This document shows, one piece after another, positions 9,025-17,258 of a stretch of DNA of 26,918 bases (positions are counted from its first letter, which is position 1; the number at the start of each line of letters is the position of its first letter). This DNA is from JAZNGX01 sp045576675 (GTDB lineage Bacteria > Bacillota > Clostridia > Monoglobales > Firm-18). Both the position numbers and the translations under genes were made by a program. Location: assembly GCA_045576675.1 (NCBI GenBank), contig JAZNGX010000015.1, positions 1 through 26,918 of the forward strand, written 5' to 3'. Under the pieces are notes generated by a model that saw only the letters and a list, made by a program, of their open reading frames with translations, was not told the DNA's origin and did not search any database.

Positions 9025-11061
9025 TTATTCATATCTTGAAATCGTATTAACTTCTGATGAAAGTGGCGATACTTTTCCATTATTCTTTTCCCATGTGTAA
9101 ATTTTTATGTTGTTCCAATCTATTGTATCAAGTCCGTCAAGCTCTGCTACGCCTGTACCTGACACTATTTTGCTTATTCTGCCGTCAGCATCGTTTGCAC
9201 ATATAATCACATATGAATCCTGAGCAAATTCTGTAGCTGTTATTTTTGTAACAGCCGAAATATCAGTTGTTTCATTGCCCTGTGCATCATACATTTTGCT
9301 TTGCAATGCCGACCCCGGAACTGTAAACTCAATGCTTTGTGAAATTGATGCCCCTGCAGTGCTTTTAACACCTTCCATCGTAATCACATAGGTTTTGCCG
9401 GGTAACATATAATATTCGGGATTAACATTAACCATTTTTCCTGTCACAAGTGACGGACTACATGGGATAAGCTCTTCACTGTCTTTTTCTTTAAGTGTAA
9501 TTCCCGATAATGTGTTTTCATTAATTCTCTGATTGAATAAAACGTCTATTCCGTCACTGTCAATATCTGCTTCTGATGTATTGTTATACAGTGTTTTCAG
9601 GAATGACTTCTTTACATATTTAATATCCTTTATATCAATATAATCACTTAAAACAGAGTTTTTAACAGGATAGAAATGTACAAGAGCAACCTCTTTAAGC
9701 TTTGATATCTTAATAAGCTCACTGTTACACATTTTTACAAACGGCTCGCTTGCCGGATCATATGGGTTGTACATTTCAACAACAACATATTCACTGTCTT
9801 TATCTTTTTTAAGAATCAGTTTCACATCAGTAAAACCGGCTTCATCTGTGTTGTTATATGATAGCGATGTGTTGCCTGACATTGTTTCGGTAAGACCAAA
9901 GCCCTGCCATACCTGATTTGAATATGCGGATACGCTTGCACCTTTAAAACGGCTTGTTATAACAGTGTAGCCATAGCCTGTTTTTGTGCTGTCAACCACC
10001 TGACATATTGTTTTAGAGTCAGATGAAATTGCACCGGTGTCTGAACCAAGACGAACCTTGAAAGTAAGCTCGATATACTCGTCATAACCAATATCATTTA
10101 AATCCAGCACCAGGCAGGAGCCTATCTGTTCTCTATTGGCTTTCAGTCTGATAAACTTGAAACCGTCTTCTGTTTTAACAGTAAAGTTTGACTTGTCGCC
10201 CTTAACGTCATTAGAAACAAATATAAGACCATTTGAATCGGGTGGTTCTTCGTCAACAACATATTGGTCACCGGAAAAATCATAAGCAACCTCTAAATCT
10301 GTTTCAACAGTTAAGTTCTTTGTAAACTCATCGCAGTAGTAACCGTTTTTGGATTTCAGACCTGATGTTACGATAAGTGTGTATGTTCCGCTCAAATCAA
10401 GGCTGTCAAACAACACAAGAACATTTCTGCCTTCAACTATTGTTTCAAAGCCGTCGACAAGTGCTCCGTTTTCATCGGTAAGCATAACATTGCCGTCTAC
10501 AGTAGAAGCATCAATCATATTATTGAACGGAACCTCAAGATAACCGTTACCAAGCTGAATAGCATTGGTAAGTTCGTTTCCCTTTACACTGAGGCTTGTA
10601 ACAGCTGAAAACTTAAAGCTCATTAAGTTTGCCTTACCACGCCACACAATATAAATATCGTGCACACCTGTTACACTGCTGCTTATTTCAGCTCTGTATG
10701 CCGATGCAGTGAAAAAGTTTCCGCTTGCAGGATCTGTTACCACTGTTGCGATAACCTTTCCGTTGACAGGATTGTCAACTCTGATATCCAAGGCTGCAGT
10801 TGAATCAGTTGCACCAAGATTAATCTCGATGCTACCCGGTGCATCTGAAAAATCAAATGCACCGAATTTTGCATAACTACCTGCTGCCGCACTGCTTCCT
10901 ACTATACATTTTCTTAATCCCATATAAGTTACACCGCTCATTACAGTATCTTTGGTTGGTGTAACCAGTTCATATGGGTTTAAATAATCTTCTGCCGAAA
11001 TATAGGTTATATTGGCGAATGCTATAAGCAACACCAATGATAAACTAATAAGTTTTTTCAT
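9025..11061 (-). CDS. Secreted multi-domain protein with CBM-like and SbsA-type Ig-like domains (678 aa)
   Basis: A signal peptide (MKKLISLSLVLLIAFANITYISA, first ~23 residues) directs export. About residues 40-155 form a CBM6-like jelly roll: AFDFSDAPGSIEI is followed by TGVHDIYIVWRGKANLMSFKF, as in carbohydrate-binding modules of GH43 enzymes. Next is an SbsA-type Ig-like domain (SGTYTLIVTSGLKSKNG), a large beta-sandwich region starting near VAYDFSGDQ, a second Ig-like domain (PGKTYVITMEGVKSTAG), and a C-terminal module ending near IKIYTWEKNNGKVSPL that it shares with the two secreted proteins upstream. I see no catalytic motif, so a surface glycan-binding or presenting role is inferred. 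The middle sandwich could still hide a lyase-like fold. The ATG follows GAGGG by about eight bases, and the gene lies 36 nt before the permease start. Confidence 0.85.
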   Translation of the reverse strand: MKKLISLSLVLLIAFANITYISAEDYLNPYELVTPTKDTVMSGVTYMGLRKCIVGSSAAAGSYAKFGAFDFSDAPGSIEINLGATDSTAALDIRVDNPVNGKVIATVVTDPASGNFFTASAYRAEISSSVTGVHDIYIVWRGKANLMSFKFSAVTSLSVKGNELTNAIQLGNGYLEVPFNNMIDASTVDGNVMLTDENGALVDGFETIVEGRNVLVLFDSLDLSGTYTLIVTSGLKSKNGYYCDEFTKNLTVETDLEVAYDFSGDQYVVDEEPPDSNGLIFVSNDVKGDKSNFTVKTEDGFKFIRLKANREQIGSCLVLDLNDIGYDEYIELTFKVRLGSDTGAISSDSKTICQVVDSTKTGYGYTVITSRFKGASVSAYSNQVWQGFGLTETMSGNTSLSYNNTDEAGFTDVKLILKKDKDSEYVVVEMYNPYDPASEPFVKMCNSELIKISKLKEVALVHFYPVKNSVLSDYIDIKDIKYVKKSFLKTLYNNTSEADIDSDGIDVLFNQRINENTLSGITLKEKDSEELIPCSPSLVTGKMVNVNPEYYMLPGKTYVITMEGVKSTAGASISQSIEFTVPGSALQSKMYDAQGNETTDISAVTKITATEFAQDSYVIICANDADGRISKIVSGTGVAELDGLDTIDWNNIKIYTWEKNNGKVSPLSSEVNTISRYE

Positions 11062-11079
11062 AAAATTTCCCTCGCGCGT

Positions 11080-13428
11080 TTAATAAATTTTAACTACTCT
11101 CTTTTCTGTCATAGGAGTAAGCTCTGTTGTAACATTGCTCCAGAAGTAAACCTTAAGCTCTTTGCTGTCACCAACAAAAGCTTCGCCAAGCGGCATATTG
11201 TAATCTGTTCCTTCTTCTACATAATAATCACGGTCAATCTTTATTTCGCCTGCTTCGTTTACAACTATAATTGCACCGTATTCTTCTTCAAAACCGTAAA
11301 AATCAAGAGAATAATCATCGTTATAAGCTATTTTCTCATCAGCAAATCTTACCTTGTTAAGTGTTGTTGCACCCTTGATGCGAACTGAATGTAAGCCTGT
11401 GATACCTGTTAAATCAACGCCGTCGTCAAGCTTAACCATACCTGCTTCTTCAAGAGTAACATCTGTTGCAATCGGATTTGCAAGTGAATCAAGGTAAACT
11501 GTGAATGTACCTGTTGCATCAACCTCTAAGTTAGTAAGGTTGTTTGTACCTGTAAAGTCAATTGCTTTAAATGTGTTGCCGTCAACAGTATTCCATTCTG
11601 TTGCATATGTACCTGAACCCTTTTCCAAGAATTCAATATCATATACGTTTACGTCACCATAAGTAAAGCTGATATAGATGTCCTTTTTACCTGTAAACTC
11701 TTTAAGAACAGGGGTATACAGGTCTATCGGATAGTTGTTTGTTGCATATTCGGGAGCTGTAACGTCAAATGTTGCAACGGGATTTTCAAAATCATCACCA
11801 ACATACACATTAAAGCCGATGTTGCCGCCTGCAAATGTTCCGCATCTTATTCTCATAAATTCAGGAGCTTCTGAAAAATCATATCCACTGAAAGCCAAAA
11901 TATCTTCTGCAGTTGTATAAGCAATCATCATATCGCCAAGTCCGTTGTTGTGAATACCAAATTTTGCATTAGCACCTGATGACAATGATGCATCATACTT
12001 TTGAGCATAAATTGTATCAAACGGGCTGTCAGCATACTCGAAATCAAAGCCGTAAACTTCAACACCATTTGCTGCCCATAGCTTAAATGAATGATAACCT
12101 GCAGGAATTTCTGTGTTCATAGTTGCAGTCTTTTTATAAGCTGACGGTGCGTTTTTGTAAAGAACTTTTTCTTCTGTTGTATTACCTAAGTTTGGAACTG
12201 CTATTTCATAAGTCGGGTTGCTGGCACCGTCAAGGTATAACCATATAGCCTTTGAGCCTGTACCGCCGTTGTGATTGTAATAAAGAACATCAAAGCTCTT
12301 CACTGCTCTCGGGAAGTAAACATATTTATATGTATAATAATTTTTGCCGCCTGTTTCAACTATACCATATGTTTTGCCATAGTTTGCATTATATACATCG
12401 GGATTTGTGATAATTGCCTCATCATAAGGCTTTGGCCATAGCACATCACTGTCTTTTGCAGCAAAGAATTCAACGCTGCAGATGTTTAAACCTCTGTGCA
12501 CCTGTCTTAAGTAAATTGTATGTTCCTTTGATAAGTCAAGGTCTACGTCTAATTCAGCAGTCAGTGTCTGGGCATACAATGTTTTGCTTGTAAGTGTTAC
12601 AACAGGGCCTGCATCAAGAGTATCAATATAAACCTCAACACCCGAAGGCTGCTTGTTATCATATATTTCAAGTGCTACTTCAATAAAATCAGGGTTTTTA
12701 GAAAATCTGATTCCATCATATGCAAATATAGAACCCTGACCTGCACCACCAATTCTGTTATTTGCTATATGGCCTTCAGCTTCCATTAAGTAATCAAAAG
12801 TATGGTCAGCGTTTACAGAGATTCTGTTAGCATCATTATATATGGTTGATTCTTCTGCAACAAAAGGATATGCATTAATTTTCTTTGATGTGTTTGTTCC
12901 TGCACTTACAGCGTCTTTACCTGAAGTAAATCTGAACTTCTTATAGCTGTTTGCATACGAATATCCGCTTGGTGAAGAAAAATAAATAGTATGAGGAACA
13001 TTAATATCTATTTCTTTTGTAATTTCTGCAGTACAGGTTGTGAAATGGTCATCAAGAACCTTTATAGTAAATGTAGCAAGCTTGTTTTCTTCTGCTGTAC
13101 CGTCAATATACACATAAAAGTTCTTTTGATTCCAGATAGATTGTTTGCCACTGGCATCCAATGAAGTTTTTGCAACAAACTCCATAGCTTCAGGCTGTCT
13201 GTCAAAAACAACGTTATAGCCTAAATACTCACCGTCCCACATTGCTGAAACAACTTTTTCGCCCTCATACTCAGTATTTTTTGTAGCGTGATTTACTTCT
13301 GACGCAATGTCATTGTCAACGCACATAATCCAATCAAATGCATTTCTTGTTTCAGGCGTTGCAAGAACAACGCTGAAGCAAGAAAACGCAATTACTATTG
13401 TTAATACTAAGCTTAATAACTTTTTCAT
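11080..13428 (-). CDS. Secreted modular beta-sandwich protein, paralogue of the operon's first gene (782 aa)
   Basis: A signal peptide (MKKLLSLVLTIVIAFSCFSVVLA) precedes a chain of about four beta-sandwich modules. Each has the pattern of a carbohydrate-binding jelly roll: a YVYIDGTAEENKLATF-like strand pair followed by HTIYFSSPSGYSYANSYKKF. A further module carries YDFSEAPEFMRIRCGTF and KKDIYISFTYGDVNVYDIEF. The C-terminus (about 705-782) is a small domain with GAIIVVNEAGEI and LKVYFWSNVTTELTPM, also found in both neighbouring secreted proteins. No catalytic residues or surface-anchor motif (LPXTG, SLH) are seen. I do not recognise a named family for the whole protein; glycan binding at the cell surface is inferred. 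Several segments are identical at DNA level to the upstream gene while others are strongly diverged. AAGGAG precedes the ATG, and the gene starts 12 nt after the upstream gene ends. Confidence 0.85.
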   Translation of the reverse strand: MKKLLSLVLTIVIAFSCFSVVLATPETRNAFDWIMCVDNDIASEVNHATKNTEYEGEKVVSAMWDGEYLGYNVVFDRQPEAMEFVAKTSLDASGKQSIWNQKNFYVYIDGTAEENKLATFTIKVLDDHFTTCTAEITKEIDINVPHTIYFSSPSGYSYANSYKKFRFTSGKDAVSAGTNTSKKINAYPFVAEESTIYNDANRISVNADHTFDYLMEAEGHIANNRIGGAGQGSIFAYDGIRFSKNPDFIEVALEIYDNKQPSGVEVYIDTLDAGPVVTLTSKTLYAQTLTAELDVDLDLSKEHTIYLRQVHRGLNICSVEFFAAKDSDVLWPKPYDEAIITNPDVYNANYGKTYGIVETGGKNYYTYKYVYFPRAVKSFDVLYYNHNGGTGSKAIWLYLDGASNPTYEIAVPNLGNTTEEKVLYKNAPSAYKKTATMNTEIPAGYHSFKLWAANGVEVYGFDFEYADSPFDTIYAQKYDASLSSGANAKFGIHNNGLGDMMIAYTTAEDILAFSGYDFSEAPEFMRIRCGTFAGGNIGFNVYVGDDFENPVATFDVTAPEYATNNYPIDLYTPVLKEFTGKKDIYISFTYGDVNVYDIEFLEKGSGTYATEWNTVDGNTFKAIDFTGTNNLTNLEVDATGTFTVYLDSLANPIATDVTLEEAGMVKLDDGVDLTGITGLHSVRIKGATTLNKVRFADEKIAYNDDYSLDFYGFEEEYGAIIVVNEAGEIKIDRDYYVEEGTDYNMPLGEAFVGDSKELKVYFWSNVTTELTPMTEKRVVKIY
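12347..12447. repeat. 101-nt exact repeat, copy 1 (copy 2 at 14765-14865)
   Basis: By eye this stretch is identical to 14765-14865 in the upstream paralogue. It encodes the start of the third module (NPDVYNANYGKTYGIVETGG). The flanking DNA differs, so the identity is a patch within diverged genes. Confidence 0.85.
12938..13053. repeat. 116-nt exact repeat, copy 1 (copy 2 at 15335-15450)
   Basis: By eye this stretch is identical to 15335-15450. It encodes the end of the first module (HTIYFSSPSGYSYANSYK and the residues before it). A further near-identical block follows in both genes after a few mismatches. Confidence 0.85.
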
Positions 13429-13440
13429 AAAAACTCTCCT

Positions 13441-15840
13441 TTATTTTATACTCAATGTCTTTTTGAATCTTATTGGTTTTGCAGTTGCCTTTGCATCTGT
13501 CCAGAAGTACACATTGATTTCGCTTGCATCACCAATAAATGCATCGCCTAAAGGTATATTCAATACTGAACCGCTTGTTAAAGCAGCGTCAACAGTTTCA
13601 ACACTCTTAACCATATTGCCCTTCTTTGTGGTTACAATTATAACACCTGTTTCATCACTTGTTGCATATACATCAAGAGATTTTGTATCAGCATTATAAG
13701 CCAATTTGTTTTCTGCAAACTTAATGCTGTTTAATGTGCCTGAACCTACCAAACGAACTGTATGCAAGCCTGTAAGACCGCTTACGCCGATTGCAGCCTT
13801 GCCATTTACAGTAACTGTTCCTGCAGTATTCTGCGGCGGAATGTATGATGCTGAAGCTGTTTTTGAGCCTGCATCAATGTAAAGTGTATATGTACCGTTA
13901 CCATCTATTACGATATTTGATTCGTCAATATCTGTAAAGTCAACTGCCTTGAATGAAATGTCTGTAGCAGTTTTGTTTTCAGGAACAAGTGTTTCTGAAG
14001 CCTTTAGAACCTGACCATCTTTGAAGAACTGTAAATCATATACGTGAACATCAGTCTTCAGATAAACAGCGATATCGTGAACACCTGTAATATCAGTTGT
14101 AATATCAGCATAATAATCCACAGGCATTGACCAACCTGATGTTGACGGTGTTGTTCCTGTTACTGTTGCAATAGTTGTACCGTTATCAGTAATCACATTA
14201 TCAACAGCCTTTGCATCTGCACGAACTTCAATTGTCAAAGGTGTATCTGCATAATAATACGAGCATCTTAGCATCACTTTATCAGGTGCCTCACTAAAAT
14301 CGTATGTTCCCAAATCAAATAAATCCAATTTTGCAGCATAATCAATTTTAGTACCTGAAGCTTCTGTCTTTACATTAATATTATTTATAAAATAACAATG
14401 TGAATCTGCCTTATCAAATCTAGAAGCACTGATTGGTTCGTACGGGTTTTCAGCATAATCAAAATCAAAGCCGTAAACTTCAACACCATTTGCTATCCAT
14501 AGCTTAAGTGTATGATAACCTGCAGGAATTTCAGCAGTCATAGGTGCAGCTTTTTTGTAAGCTGATGGTGCATTTTTGTATAATACTTTGGTTTCAGAAT
14601 TACCTGAGTTTGGAACTGCTATTTCAAAAGTCGGGCTAGTTGCACCGTCAAGGTATAACCATATAGCCTTTGTGCCTGTTCCACCGTTGTGATTGTAATA
14701 AAGAACATCAAAGCTCTTTACTGCTTTCGGGAAGTAAACATATTTATATGTATAATAGTTTGAACCGCCTGTTTCAACTATACCATATGTTTTGCCATAG
14801 TTTGCATTATATACATCGGGATTTGTGATAATTGCCTCATCATAAGGCTTTGGCCATAGCACATCGCTATCCTTTGCATTCAGGAACTGGAAGCAATGAA
14901 TATCGATACCTCTGTTTATCTGCTTCAAATAAACAGTGTGTTCTTTTGTTATATCAATATTACCATTAAACTCTGCTGATATAGTCTGACGTGTACCTGT
15001 TATTGTGCTTGCAAGCCTTGCAACAGGTGTAGTAAGCTCATCAACATAAATTTCAACACCTGATGTGCCTTTTACCCAAGCAGTAAAATCTGCTTCAACA
15101 AAATCAGGAACTTTAGGGAATCTTACACCTTCGTATGCAAAAATTGCTCCGGAACCCGCATATGCAATTGTACCTGCAACTGACGGTGGGTTATGTTCCA
15201 TCTTATAAGCAAAGCTTGTTGTTATGTCATCAGGCTTATATACGATACTATCCTCAACAATTGTTGATTTTTCTTCGCTGAATGGATATGCATTTATTTT
15301 CTGAGAAGCATCTTTACCCGAAGTAAATCTGAATTTCTTATAGCTGTTTGCATACGAATATCCGCTTGGTGAAGAAAAATAAATAGTATGAGGAACATTA
15401 ATATCTATTTCTTTTGTAATTTCTGCAGTACAGGTTGTGAAATGGTCATCTAAAACCTTTATAGTAAATGTAGCAAGCTTGTTTTCTTCTGCTGTACCGT
15501 CAATATACACATAAAAGTTCTTTTGATTCCAGATGTATTGTTTACCAGCAGCGTCCAACGATGTTTTTGCTATAAATTCCATACCTGTCGGCTGTCTGTC
15601 AAATACAACATTTGAGTATCCTAAATATTCAGCATCCCACATAGATGAAACAACTTTTTCACCTTCATGCTCAATAACTTTGGTAGCGTGATTTACTTCT
15701 GATGCAATGTCATTATCAACACACATAATCCAGTCATACGCATTTCTTGTTTCTGTTGCTCCTGCAACAAATGAGGTCATTGAAAGTACAATCGCAAGTG
15801 ACAAAATCACCCCTAGTACCTTTGTAAATTTTTTGTTCAT
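13441..15840 (-). CDS. Secreted modular beta-sandwich protein, first gene of the importer operon (~799 aa)
   Basis: Start choice: ATG at 15840 has GGAGGG seven bases upstream and opens a clear signal peptide (MNKKFTKVLGVILSLAIVLS, cleavage near VAGA at about 28). An upstream in-frame ATG at 15870 lacks a ribosome binding site and would spoil the signal peptide. Modules by eye: about 45-175, 200-322, 345-463, 480-620 and 640-720, all beta-sandwich-like with paired GVEIYVDEL / HTVYLKQINRGIDIHCFQF motifs typical of carbohydrate-binding jelly rolls. The C-terminal domain (about 720-799) contains GVIIVTTKKGN and INVYFWTDAKAT. Its paralogue lies 12 nt downstream. No enzyme motif is visible. Being first in the operon suggests an abundant glycan-binding surface or secreted protein; the function is inference and no named family is recognised. 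Confidence 0.85.
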   Translation of the reverse strand: MNKKFTKVLGVILSLAIVLSMTSFVAGATETRNAYDWIMCVDNDIASEVNHATKVIEHEGEKVVSSMWDAEYLGYSNVVFDRQPTGMEFIAKTSLDAAGKQYIWNQKNFYVYIDGTAEENKLATFTIKVLDDHFTTCTAEITKEIDINVPHTIYFSSPSGYSYANSYKKFRFTSGKDASQKINAYPFSEEKSTIVEDSIVYKPDDITTSFAYKMEHNPPSVAGTIAYAGSGAIFAYEGVRFPKVPDFVEADFTAWVKGTSGVEIYVDELTTPVARLASTITGTRQTISAEFNGNIDITKEHTVYLKQINRGIDIHCFQFLNAKDSDVLWPKPYDEAIITNPDVYNANYGKTYGIVETGGSNYYTYKYVYFPKAVKSFDVLYYNHNGGTGTKAIWLYLDGATSPTFEIAVPNSGNSETKVLYKNAPSAYKKAAPMTAEIPAGYHTLKLWIANGVEVYGFDFDYAENPYEPISASRFDKADSHCYFINNINVKTEASGTKIDYAAKLDLFDLGTYDFSEAPDKVMLRCSYYYADTPLTIEVRADAKAVDNVITDNGTTIATVTGTTPSTSGWSMPVDYYADITTDITGVHDIAVYLKTDVHVYDLQFFKDGQVLKASETLVPENKTATDISFKAVDFTDIDESNIVIDGNGTYTLYIDAGSKTASASYIPPQNTAGTVTVNGKAAIGVSGLTGLHTVRLVGSGTLNSIKFAENKLAYNADTKSLDVYATSDETGVIIVTTKKGNMVKSVETVDAALTSGSVLNIPLGDAFIGDASEINVYFWTDAKATAKPIRFKKTLSIK

Positions 15841-15891
15841 AAAAATCCCTCCAATTAATTTCGACAACAATATGTCTACTGTATTAATTAT

Positions 15892-15920
15892 ATTATAATA
15901 CCATAGGGCTTTATATTCAA
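15892..15920 (-). promoter_or_regulatory. Sigma-A-type promoter of the importer/secreted-protein operon
   Basis: Reading the minus strand, TTGAAT (15920-15915), a 17-nt spacer and a perfect TATAAT (15897-15892) lie about 50 nt before the first gene's start. The -35 box sits inside TTTTTTTAAATTGA, a 14-mer also present exactly at the -35 of the isomerase operon promoter. It is the only good promoter seen for the eight genes downstream. Confidence 0.75.
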
Positions 15921-15961
15921 TTTAAAAAAACTTCCATTTGCCTATTGTTTAATTTTTTAAA

Positions 15962-16010
15962 GAAAACAAAAAAACACCCGAAAAGCCTTTAAAATCAAGG
16001 TTTTCGGGTG
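15962..16010 (-). terminator. Rho-independent terminator of the isomerase/glycosidase operon
   Basis: CACCCGAAAAGCCTT (15975-15989) pairs with AAGGTTTTCGGGTG (15997-16010), leaving one bulged G. On the minus strand the stem is followed by a long T-rich tract (15962-15974). It starts five bases after the stop of the sialidase-fold gene and separates that operon from the next promoter. Confidence 0.9.
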
Positions 16011-16014
16011 ATGA

Positions 16015-17256
16015 TTATTCAATTGTTATCTTTTGAACAAGTATAGATTTTGCACGTTCTCCATAAGGCGTATTAAGCTGGAAATTACTGTAAGTTACAA
16101 AGGCTGTTTTGTAATCAAAAGCACAAACATCGTTGTTGCTACAGCTATATTCATAGTATTGTGTGTCAACATTTTCTTCAGGAACTTCAAGCAAATTTAT
16201 TGTGTCATTCCACTCTATGGCATTCGGGTCATCACAGGTTTTTATATACACACCGGGACGACCTGATGTCACAACTATTGTTCCGCAATCAAGCTTAACT
16301 GAATTTGGCCTTATACCATAATCATACAACGGTTTTAAGGTTGACCACGTTTTGCCTTCGTCTGTTGACTTGGCAATATATAATTTTGGAATAACGTCCC
16401 CTTTTTTCATAGGCTTCCAGCAACCTGGGAACATTGAGCCCGAACGCATAATTACTATCATTCCGTCTTCAACAAACTCAATTGTTGCTTCGTCAAAGCC
16501 CTCAACACCGTAAAGGCTCTCGTTATACTCGTCTTTATAAGCAATGGTGCTTACATAATGCCAGTTATGACCAAAATCCTCGGATTTCAAAACGTGAGTG
16601 CAAAGTCTTTCAGACATAAGACTTCCATCCTCCAGAACACCGCCCGAATGAACAGTTATCCACATTGCTCCGTTTTTATCCAGCTTATATTTATCCATCG
16701 AAAAAATTCGTTTAAGATGAGGGTTTTCACCGTCAAAATACTGAACAGGCATATTATCCCAATGGATATTACAGCGTTCTTCCACATATTCATCTGTACC
16801 TGCTATTTTTCGTTCTGCACTAAAAACCTTTGCAATTTTGTCGCCCAAAAGCGGCTGTAATTCTTCAACAGTATATGTCACACCAAGTGCAATACTTGCA
16901 GAATCATTAGTTACTGTCTTTTTGCGGTTTGCAGGCAATGGTGGCATTTCAGGCAAATCGGTAACAATTTTATGCTCTCTTAAAATCAATATATCACCAT
17001 TTGGCAGCGGCTCGGTGGCATCACGCCAAAGCTCGTAAGTTGATTTTTGCCACGTTTTTCCTTCATCAGCAGAGCTGTATACCGGATTTGCATCCTCCAT
17101 ACCAAAGGTTTCAGGACAATCACGCCTTGAATTAAAGCGAACATACAAAACGCCGTCCTTACACTTGATAAGCGGGTCCTGATTACCGCCATGCATAATA
17201 GGCTGGTCTGTTCCCTGATATACAATTAACGGTTCATCAACCACAACTTTTTTCAT
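16015..17256 (-). CDS. BNR-repeat / sialidase-fold (beta-propeller) protein, cytoplasmic (413 aa)
   Basis: Three Asp-box motifs mark a sialidase-type beta-propeller: SSADEGKTW (about 61-69), KSEDFGHNW (about 224-232) and KSTDEGKTW (about 296-304). The segment DEATIEFVEDGMIVIMRSGS resembles the region around the catalytic Glu and second Arg of exo-sialidases. No signal peptide is present, so it should act inside the cell on imported sugar. Sialidase activity is not assured, because the same fold serves other glycosidases and lyases and the N-terminal Arg motif is not canonical. Start choice: ATG at 17256 has GAGAGG eight bases upstream; the in-frame GTG at 17265 lies within three bases of that site. 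The start is 2 nt after the GH31 stop, so the two are translationally coupled. It is the last gene of its operon. Confidence 0.82.
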   Translation of the reverse strand: MKKVVVDEPLIVYQGTDQPIMHGGNQDPLIKCKDGVLYVRFNSRRDCPETFGMEDANPVYSSADEGKTWQKSTYELWRDATEPLPNGDILILREHKIVTDLPEMPPLPANRKKTVTNDSASIALGVTYTVEELQPLLGDKIAKVFSAERKIAGTDEYVEERCNIHWDNMPVQYFDGENPHLKRIFSMDKYKLDKNGAMWITVHSGGVLEDGSLMSERLCTHVLKSEDFGHNWHYVSTIAYKDEYNESLYGVEGFDEATIEFVEDGMIVIMRSGSMFPGCWKPMKKGDVIPKLYIAKSTDEGKTWSTLKPLYDYGIRPNSVKLDCGTIVVTSGRPGVYIKTCDDPNAIEWNDTINLLEVPEENVDTQYYEYSCSNNDVCAFDYKTAFVTYSNFQLNTPYGERAKSILVQKITIE

Positions 17257-17258
17257 AA

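Noticed and set aside
13307..13699. 130-codon plus-strand open frame
   Set aside because: It spans the 3' end of one secreted-protein gene and the 5' end of the other on the opposite strand, and has no ribosome binding site.
11080..15840. Possible catalytic domain in the two large modular proteins
   Set aside because: I found no recognisable glycosidase or lyase motif; all segments read as beta-sandwich modules, so no enzyme activity is claimed.
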